Of a DNA stretch of 64,000 bases, positions 49,701 to 59,200 are shown piece after piece (the first letter of the stretch is position 1; every line of letters starts with the position of its first letter). The position numbers and the translations under genes are program-made. Where the stretch lies: assembly GCA_019096065.1 (NCBI GenBank), contig JAGUCH010000006.1, positions 4,546,001 through 4,610,000 of the forward strand, read 5' to 3'. This DNA is from Paracyclopina nana. Lineage: Eukaryota; Arthropoda; Copepoda; Cyclopoida; Cyclopettidae. The notes under the pieces were generated by a model. That model saw nothing but the letters and a program-made list of their open reading frames with translations, did no database searches and was not told where the DNA came from.

Positions 49701-52700
49701 AATTAGCCTGACCCTGCTGAATCTTTTGAGATTAATTGAATTTTTTACCATTTTTCTTCATCTCATATCTGGCTTCGTGGGGCCATCATTACAGGGCATT
49801 AGAATCAGCTCTAGCCCTGTTTACCCAGCAGCTCTAAAGCTTCACTTTAGAGATTGTGTGTTGCTGTCATTTGTCCAAAGTGGTCAATTTGGTCAGAAAT
49901 TTTCACGTTCAAGTAATTGTGACCATTGCCCAACAAAACCTACTGGTCTTGGGTAGATAAGCAAGCACGCGTGATGTAGTAGTGGTAAGAAAACAGCCAT
50001 CTTGGAGGAGAAAAACAACTCTATTTGTTATCAGTTCAAAGTATTACTTTGCACTATGGGACATGCCAGACGTAATTGCTCATTTTCTACCTGTTTCTGC
50101 AGCTGGTTTGACATTTAGTCAACTTTTGCCATAAACTACCTGCTGAGGGATTTTATGGAAATTGCCCCACAGTGGCTTTAAAGTTGGGATAATGGAGGCT
50201 TCTGTCTTTTATCAGATTTGGAGGAGAGTGAGCATCAAAATATTGACTATGGCAGATCAATTAGTTGAATCCCACCATTTACATTTTGTTTTATGGTCCA
50301 TTCTAAAGAAGAGAACATGTAAATCAAGAGCTGGAAAACATCCTTGTAGCGAAAAAAACAGCATGAATTTCCATTTTGCAAATGCACTTCCCATTTCAAA
50401 GCCTTCCAATTAAAATCTTGAAAAATGCCCTAAATTGTGCAAAAAGTGAGCTATTTTCTGACATTCAACCAGCTGCTCACAAAAATTCCTGTCCTTGCTT
50501 TAATTTAGCTCCTAATAGCACCTCGCCGCGCTCGCGACCTTAGCTTTGATGTTTTTTTACCCGTTTTTTTTTTTGGTTGAAATGGAATGAGTAGCAATTT
50601 CAAGAATTGCAACTATTACTGCTATAATCACCCGAATAGGACACAAATCTGCAAAGTTATGGCTCTCTTGGGAGCCGAATGCGTAATTTGAGGTCGTTTT
50701 TGTCCTCGTTTCCCTTCATGCAGAGGGAATTTTTTATGGATGAGCATGGAAAATGTGAAAAGAGGGACACATTTTTTTCTGGGCCAGTGGTTGTATTGAA
50801 AGGTCCGGCTGCTCCAGGAAAGATGTGGTCAAGATTCTTTCAAAGAGTCAATGTTGTAGCAGCTTTCTCTCCCTTTTTTATCTCGGCCTTGCGCCTCCAT
50901 CAAAAGGAAGGCTTGTTTTCATCATGTGATCTCAAGTGTAGAAAATATCCAGTTTTTAGGCACTTTTCCTTAATTCTTTGATTTCGTGCTAAAGCGCTTG
51001 CCTGATTTTCCACTCTTTTTGGAAGCCCCATCAATCTTTGCCTTCATGGGAAGCCGAGGCTTAATTAATGCATGCAATTGAGCCATTTTCGATGATCAGA
51101 AGCTCAAGCTCCATTTTGGCTAATTGGCCCATTTTCTTGACGCGCATCTACAGCACAAAAACTTGGTCCAAATGACTTTTTAATTGGCGCATCAATTAGG
51201 CATGTATTTCATTTTGTTACCGCTACGTGGTTATAGAAAGTTTTCATCTAGCATGCGATTGCCATTCGTTTTCGACGACTTCAAGGAGCAATTTCCTTCA
51301 ATTAGGGTTAAAAGCGTTTGGCTTTCTGGACTCTTTTCAATTGGGCTCAGCAGCAAAGTGAAGCCTAATTGTTCACGGTTCTCTTTGTCGGGGATTCGTT
51401 CACAGCTAGTCTCTTCTTTGAATGGCTCGACAAATAGTACGAAAACTGAGAGCTGCGAGAGCTGGGAATGGTTTTCAGTCATGCAACTTTTGTTGGTACA
51501 AAACGCGTGTAAGTTATAGCCATACACACATAAGACTTTACTTGTTGTGAGGTCGGGTCAATGCATGCTGCAAAAGCAAAGAGGTTTGTCTGAGAAATCA
51601 TCATTTTTGAGGAGATTGCATGGCTCGTAGCTCTGTAGTAGATCGAGCAAAAAGCCAATCAAAATGTGGACCATTTTGGGGAAAAAAAAAGAATTGACCT
51701 GACCAAAAATCATCTTCTTCTTCTGCAGCTGCTGGGATTATGATTACAAATATAAGCTCGCGTGTCCAACCTCAACTAGGGCTAGAAAAAGCGTCTGAGA
51801 TTGTAAATTGAGTTTACTATATTTGAATTCAGTTGCAAAGCATTGCTGGAATTTTAGGCCTGCCCTGGCCAAGAGGAGAAGCATTTTCCAAGAGAAATTC
51901 GTTACACGAGGGAATGTCAGGAATTTCAACCTTCATCATCGTCATCATCATGTGGTCTTTATGCATTGGAATTTTTCGTCGACTTCACTAATTGAACTAG
52001 TTCTATAGTAAAAAAGCCGACCCTCAAAGGACGCTCACTTTTTTGACTCAAGTGTAAATGTGTCAATTGCCAGGAGCTTGCAGCTGGTCGTATCGGCGGT
52101 GGACAACTTTACAACTGTCCATCTTTGTCCAAAAATACCATTTTCGAATGGCAGCGCAGCAGTCCCTTTTTTAAATAGGAATTTCAACTTGGTAGCAAGG
52201 TTGTAAAGTGTAAACCTCTCCTTAAGGGCCATTCTGACAAAAAGGAACAGAAGAAGAAGAAGAAGTAAAAAGTGAGAATGGACACTTGCAGATAAGGATT
52301 TGTTGCTGTTTGCTAGAAATTCCATCTTGGCCCAGTTTTATGAGAGACTGCCTATTTTTGAATCTGTTGCCCGCGAATCAAAATTGAGTGTAATGAGATT
52401 TCGCTCGTTCTCAAATTGTTATTGCTCACATTCCAACCCTGCTGGGAGAATGATTTGTTCCTGCAATCAAACTACAGGCCAGCCATTCATTATTATTATA
52501 AGTCCAGCTAGATTTTCTCTTCAGCTGGACTCTTCTGGCCTGACATGATTTAAGATCACAACCACGGCTCAGTGAGACTAATAATAATATGGCAGCATCC
52601 TTCTCATAATCTCTTGTGGTCCAACTAGTCAACTCAATAATTTTGGACTGGCTCCTCTGCAGCTTTTTAGATTAATGCTGATTGACAAGGACGTTGTCCA

Positions 52701-53220
52701 AAAGATTAATTGGGCAATAATAGGAGCTAAGTGGAATTAATTTGTGTTGCTGCAATTTGAAAGATTAGGACAGATTTGCGCAAAAGCCATCACCCGGATA
52801 GTACATAACACTGGCTGAAATAAAAGAATATGCGTTTGCTCCAGCAGGAAAAAACTATTTAGTGGCCATATGGGACCAAGGGAAAAAAGGGGTCACGCTT
52901 TTCCTTCAGTGTGGTGAACATAATTTAAGCAAAAACGAATCGTTTTTTGGTCCACTCGGCATCAAAGTGACACTCAAAATGCAAAAGACCCCCACTTTTT
53001 GCTCCAATAAAAAAAGGAAAGTGCTAATTGGGGGTCTGTAGTGGACTACTCTTACACCAAGATTTATATGAATTGCCATGGCAGACTTATTAGTGCTCTT
53101 TTCCCCAGCAAAAAGCCTCTGTTTAATTGGTTGCATCGTTTTTCATTCTGCCCATCTTGAAGGGTTCATTTATCAGGATCAAGGTTTTATGCACAGCACC
53201 TTAATGCATGCTCTTTTCCC
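46781..53220. other. Interval without firmly supported genes
   Basis: Probably includes the 5' intron of gene B. Two minus-strand ORFs, 47949-48311 and 51231-51515, have somewhat coding-like composition but no recognised domain; the first is listed separately. I saw nothing else. Confidence 0.35.
47949..48311 (-). CDS. Low-confidence hypothetical ORF (about 120 aa)
   Basis: The minus-strand frame has ATG at 48308 (MPKRVLLQLLGKF). It runs through a charged, soluble-looking sequence with WAFDLDTALDW and a Glu/Lys/Gln-rich second half. Codon choice is more even than in neighbouring chance ORFs. A possible donor (GTGAGC) sits inside it after QQLTG. No family was recognised and no splice partners were found. 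It could be an exon of an unresolved gene, a pseudogene fragment or chance. Confidence 0.25.
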   Translation of the reverse strand: MMPKRVLLQLLGKFSPNPINFWAFDLDTALDWSGSKRVEEKKLFSYLEQEGIFYMADLQLRTKEAQADYDAQQLTGEPLSNVNPKAKVILSTARQLDVRESEKGEEKLSGSIRKNQMTHH

Positions 53221-53240
53221 TTGCAGAATATTAACCAAAC
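53207..53240 (+). other. Splice acceptor and 5'UTR segment of gene B
   Basis: A pyrimidine-rich tract ending TTTTCCCTTGCAG (AG at 53225-53226) precedes the start codon by only 14 bases. This is a textbook acceptor, so the mRNA of gene B should carry at least one further upstream non-coding exon not resolved here. Confidence 0.55.
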
Positions 53241-56200
53241 ATGGCGGCAGGAGCCGAGGCAAAAATTCTATTTCTGGCCTTAATCACGTTGGCAATTGCC
53301 AATTGTCAGGATGAAAACTCGGGAAACTTCCAAGGTAAGCAAAAAAATCCTCCATATAACTACATAGTACACTGCTGCGTTAATGAAAAGGGTTCGAAGT
53401 TGGTGAGTGAAAATCACCCCAGGGGAGAAAAAGTTCAACTTGGGAAAAAGGAAGGGCGGCCGCGAGAAGCATCGAGTTTTTGTGCTCGGCATTCATTTTA
53501 TAGTAATAATACTGGCCTCCTTTTATTGCAATATGGGACAAAAAGATCCTTTTTGTGTCATTTTGGCAAGATGGTTAAGACCCGCGCAGTAGCTGGAGCA
53601 CACTGAGCTTGCAGGAATTTACGGCCCTGCCTACACACTGGGCAATCTGAGCTTAGAACCCCTCTCATTTGCCCCATAGGCTTCTGGAGAATTTCTATGA
53701 ATTGATTTGCCCCCACAGTAGCTCCAGGTTTTATCCTGTTGTTCCAATCGAGTGCGTTTTATTAGAAGAAGGTTGAACCTTTTGCTTGCTGTCATCTGCC
53801 ATAAAGCCAGGAAAAATTGGCAAAACCATCTTTTGTCCACCCGTTTACGAGATGGCTTTATATCTTGGCCAATATTTTCCAATTAGAGCAAATCCACACC
53901 AACAGCCGTAGCTTTGTAGTTCATAACTTTTCCCCTTGCGATAATATACACTACTGCTGCCCATGAGAATGTGCCTTTGTGGAAGTGATAAAATTCAGCC
54001 CATAAAGTTATTGACCTCACGAGCAGGGCTGAAAATTGCTTTGTTGTTGTTGATGTGTTTTTCTGATTGATGTGCATGAAAATCACTGTTGACTCGGGCA
54101 ATTTTCTTGAAAATGCAAAAAATCATAATGATTGTAGCAGCAGTGAGATATCAGTAATGATGCTCTCCTCTTCAAACAAAAATGATGGTGGCCTGAGGCC
54201 ACCAAAACAGTTTCTGTCTTGTTCGCCAAAAGCATTTATCATTCGGATCTATTCAAAAGGATTAAAGTTCTGGGAAACTTTTGCGACAATTCACACAAAT
54301 GAGCTCCAATTAGCCGTGAAATATGGGGATCGTCAACAATTTCTGCAGGAATTCGCTGCTGATGTTTGTCTACTCCCATTTCAAAGGATTTCCTTGCTTT
54401 ATCACCATATTTTTTTGAAGAGGCTTAAAAGGCTTGTTTTTTGCTTTTTCTGCCATTATTGTAAAGAAATGATTGATTGGTGTTCCAGTAATGCCTGATA
54501 TCTCAAGCCATTAAAGCTCGATTTCCCTCATTTATCTTGCAATTTGCTAAAATGTGTCATCACACGAGACTTTCTCCTTGTAGTGTAGGAGTTGAGCCAT
54601 TTGGTATGGTCTTTGGGCAAAAGTGGGACAATTTGGTGTCAATAAGTGCCCAAGCCTAATTAGATTTGCTCACACCACCCTTGCAAAACAATAACAGTTA
54701 TATTGCTTTCGGCCAACTTGTTGACTTAACGATCATTGCGCGTAAGCTGACATGCTAATAAGCCATGGTGCAGCAGAATAAAATGGCCTTAAGGAAGCTG
54801 AGTAGCAACCGGGGCACGCAGGCTGCAAGATCAATATTCAGATATGATCGACTGATTATTATTTGATCACATGATCGAATTTGTCTTTGTCACCCTTTCT
54901 GCTGATTCGAAGCAAAAGCCTGAGCTGAATTTTGATGCACGCCCTTCGATTGTGATCATCAAAAAAGTTTTTTGCTGATTTTTATGGCCTCCACCGCGTT
55001 GCTCAAACGGCCCAAAATTTGCTGCTCTCGCTCTCCAAAATAAGGTCTAATTTTTCACCTTCAAAAAGCACTTAGATTGCATAAAATATGAGCACTTTTG
55101 GAGGATGACTAGACACTTTAAGCTGCCGCAGAAAAAAGCATTTGTCACTCCATGCAACATGTCAAAACCTTTGTTTTCATCTGCTAATTGGACCAATTTG
55201 CCAGAAACATCAAATGTTGTTGGCAACAAGCTCTTGTTGGACTAGCAACTGCCACGATAAAATACTAGATCGAGCTTTCAAAAAAAAGTTGATGGGGGAG
55301 AATAAAAAGCGAAAATTGGCTAGCATGCATGCCAGCTTCATTTGAAGTTAAGTCCGTTTTTATAGCAGTCAGAAGATGGCATGATTACGTTTGGCGAGAG
55401 TTAGCTGCGCGTGAGTTGTGAAATTCCGCCAAAATACTATACTGAGCTTCTGCTGCTGTGATGGGATTAATTTAAAATGGCATGCAATTTTTTAGAGGGT
55501 AGCAAAAATAGCTACTTGCTACCTCAGAGATAGGAGAATGACAAATTATTCTTCTTATTTGAGTTGTTTCTCTTTTTTGTGGTTCAAAACTTCGCTAATG
55601 GGGAAAAACCTCAAGCAAGGGAAGTAGAAGAGTATGATGGCAAGAGAAAAAAAAGTTTTTTCAAAGTGTGAGAGATAAGTGATGTATTGTGTTCATCCCT
55701 CAAGGCAGGCCTAACAAAGATCTTTTCAGAGAAAGTAGTTTTTAACGGAAAAACTTCTTTTTAAGGCAGGATTTTTGCTGCATATTTCATGAAACATGTC
55801 CAACTTTAAAGTGGCCCTTGGAGGCTTCATAGAAGGGAGAAACTTGACGTGAAAAAATTCTCGCAGGATGATTATGGCATGCTCACAAATCCAATTAAAA
55901 CTTGTTAGGATATATCTTGCTATAAAATGCTGGGAAATAATGCTATCTTGGCCATTTTGAGCATCCTCGTGTGCTTTTGTCCCCCTTTTTGCGCTGTATT
56001 ATATAAAAATCAACGACATACCCCATCCATTTCCCTGGGCCATTATCTGGAATCAATGAGCCATTATTTCTGGCAAACGCTGCAATTCTCGTCTTTACGT
56101 ATTTCGTCTGCTGCCACCCGGAGATAAAAAAGTTTTCCAGGTTGGAAAATTTAACTGAATCTTGAGGGCTTGAGGTGCCTTTGATGTCCTCAAAGGCCTG

Positions 56201-59200
56201 CTCTGAACAAAGTTAACCCGGTTGTGGCCTTAACCAAACAGCTAGGCAGTGCAGCTTCCGCAACTTTACTCCAACTTTTCTCGAAAATATTCTGATGAGT
56301 GTAGAATTGCCAAGTAAGTGTTAGTTGCTAGTTGCTGCTGCTGCTCTTTTGTTACCTGAGGCTTTTTCGGTTGAAGCTGCTGCTGTTGTTTGGGATGCAT
56401 AAAAGTTTCCCCAAAGCAAACTTTTCGAGGGGCTGATGCTAACTCGAAAGTAGGTATGCTATTGTAATGGATCGAATACACCCCCAAAAAAGCTTGCCTC
56501 CAGAAGTTGTTGCTCTAGTTCAAGATGATGTCAGCATTTGTAGAAAACCAAGGGCAGCAGCATTGATTTATTCAATTTTTCAAACATAATTTTATTCCTC
56601 GCACACCACTCCAGCTCCAGTGTTTGACAAGCAATTGGCATGGGTTGACCAATAGCAGTCATCCAAGGTGGTGGTTTTTGCGTTGCAAGAGAGTTGAGTT
56701 AGTGCAAAAGCTCCTTTCACAGGTCCAAAATAGGAGCCATATGCTATGAATTGTGCACCATCGAATCCCATGTCTCTGCACACTGAGATTGCCTACAGAG
56801 GTACGCATTTTTTAGAATTGAGACCAATTTGGTGTGTGCAATGAGCAATTTCACCTCTTCATGGCCAAATCCTGTATCACACACTGGTCCAAGTACCAAG
56901 TCTTCTCCCGCGGCATACAAATTCCCCTCAAATTCATTGGCACCATCCAATAGTATGGTCATTTGCTGTTTCAATTCATTCAAAGGCTCTAATACATCGT
57001 TCGTTTTAAAATGGCTAACTAGGAGATCATTTTGAAAGTTACTATTCAAACGGCAAGCTACTCCTGCAGCTTTAAAGATGTCGCTGCAGTCGGCTCGTTT
57101 GACTGAAAACGAGCATCCACTGATGCTCGCTTCGGTCCCCGTGCATTTCATGTTGGTCAATTTATAGCTGGGACAAGCTTTGGAGCGGAATAAATTTTGC
57201 CTAGAAACTCCAATCAAGCCTGCATTTCGCCCTCCAACTTGAGAGCAAATTACAGCTCCCTTAAACGTCGGGACAGCTCGCATACATTTGCATAGAATAA
57301 TATGCATTTGTCATAATTACCTCCAGTGGGCCGAAATCGGTGCTATCAATGACGACAATTTCTTCGTTGAGAGGTCCAAGATGAGTAGTGATGATAATGT
57401 TTCCAGCAACCAAGTCATCGGCGCCGTTGAAATTATCCGAAGTTAATTGCACAGTATCAATATTCTCGGTGATAGCTCGGCTTGTAGAATGTTGGATGTA
57501 TTGATACATAACGTAGCCACTTGCAGCAATCAGCGCCAAAGAGACAAACAATAGCACAGGGAAAATTGGGGAGCAGCCATGCCTGCGATTTTTCTCATTC
57601 TCTATGGTGTCATAAGGCAAAATCATGTTTTTCCCCACATATTGCTGCACTTGAATCTGCTTCGTTTCCAAAGGGGGTGGTTGCCTCTGGAATAAAGCCA
57701 CTTGCTGCGGAGCATCATATCTTGGCGCAGAAGGCAAAGCCTCAGAGCCACCGTCCTAGAAAAAAGGAGCAAAAAATTGACTATCAGGGCTGCGAATGCG
57801 TGACATTTTTGCCTACAGGGACAGCAAATGTGTAATTGATGCTCAAAATATTGCCGAAAGCTGCCCGAACGCGACGTGGAGGCCCATAATCGTTGGCCTC
57901 CATGTCAAAGAAGCTTCTGGGTGGATACTACAAAAATAGCGTGTATTCCCTGAGTATCTTAGTTTCCTTGGCTACTTGGCAATTTTGAGGTCAACTGCAA
58001 TCAATTCCATCTACGTAAATTGTGGGTATGCACGACTGAGCAACTTTTTTCAGCAATCAATAAAGGCAATTTTGATGTTGACAAAAGGGGCCCCTCTTAG
58101 GAAACAATATTTTCTCAAGCTGCTCCTTATCTTGCCAACCCAAATTTTCACCTGAAAAATGCTTCTTCAAAGCAAAGAGGGCATCAATGGGGATATGCTC
58201 CATATTTTCCCTCCCCGCTTCCTGCGTGCACACTCTAGAAGATATACAAGGTGCTTCATCAAACTGTAGTAATCAATGAAATTGGGGTACAAAGAAAAGT
58301 ACTATCCCGTCAATAGAAAAACGCGTGGATTAAGCTGTGCTTATTTTGACTAAAGTTACAGTTGGAACTCACTGTATTTATTGACGAATCAATATTGGAA
58401 AGGCGTACAGTAATCTCTGACTTCGGACCCTCTTTTTCAAAGCGGCATCCTTCTGCGCGATGTATGAAAGCGAAGCTTATGTGGGTTTAACGTTTCTTTG
58501 AACTACTATTTTCAGGCCAAGTTGATAAATCCACTTCAGTGACCTCCGAGGCTGCCGCTCCTCGGCCTCGATCAAAACGGAAGACAGATCGTCTTACAGC
58601 CTACGCATGCGAGGATACAACTTTAAACATAACCTGCGGCCAGGATTTGTATTTGGACGTCATCCGAGCCAACTACGGCCGTTTCTCAATCACAATCTGT
58701 AACGACCACGGAAATACAGATTGGAAAGTCGACTGCCAAGCTGGAAGAACCTTGCGGGCTATGCAAGCAAGATGTAGCAATAAGAACCAGTGCATTGTGC
58801 CCGTACAGAGTTCAATATTTGGGGATCCGTGCCCAGGAACCTTTAAATACATCGAAGTGCACTATGCTTGCAGAGCAGGTAATTTATTGCAAAATACAGA
58901 TAGCTAGTACAGCATTGTATTTTTGAAAAGGCGCCATTTTCATTCTTCGCCCATCTCTTTTTCTTATTTTCCCTTTTGTGAAAGTCGAAGAGGAGATCTA
59001 TTACCGATTCCATTAAGATGGAGTGGCCGGAATGGAAAATTTTGAGCACTGCGCACCAAGGCGTACATCTCGAAAGAAAAGCCATAAAAAAGTTTTATCT
59101 TCTTTGCAGATCCCGTATTGCCAAAAACGACAACTTCGAGGCCCCTTCCTCATTGGTTCCCGCCAGCCTCTCCGAGGCCCGGCGATTGGACTTCCATCAA

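Larger units (their letters stand above)
53335..58515 (+). other. First coding-region intron of gene B (5,181 bp)
   Basis: The donor GTAAGC follows CAAG and the acceptor is TTTTCAG at 58515. Its position after the signal peptide and its phase 1 match intron 1 of gene A (8879-11819), so this junction is probably ancestral to both genes. Apart from the antisense SRCR gene at 56.6-57.9 kb I see no coding sequence inside it. Confidence 0.75.

Noticed and set aside
51231..51519. Overlapping ORFs on both strands (111 and 98 codons)
   Set aside because: Both frames are open at once in a locally stop-poor stretch; neither shows a recognised domain or plausible splice partners.
14694..53220. Search for a 7TM-coding exon that could complete gene A
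   Set aside because: No ORF here has a series of hydrophobic helices like an adhesion-GPCR 7TM bundle. Very short exons could still be missed, but the bundle is normally several hundred bases long.
56320..56400. Minus-strand ORF with Gln runs (56266-56487)
   Set aside because: The Gln residues come from CTG/CAG trinucleotide runs downstream of the SRCR gene's polyadenylation signal; no other coding support.
58152..58203. Possible extra 5' exon of the SRCR gene (MEHIPIDALFALKKHFS then GTGAAA donor, minus strand)
   Set aside because: The donor is phase 1, but the first supported SRCR exon can only accept phase 0 or 2, so joining breaks the frame. It may be an unrelated chance ORF.
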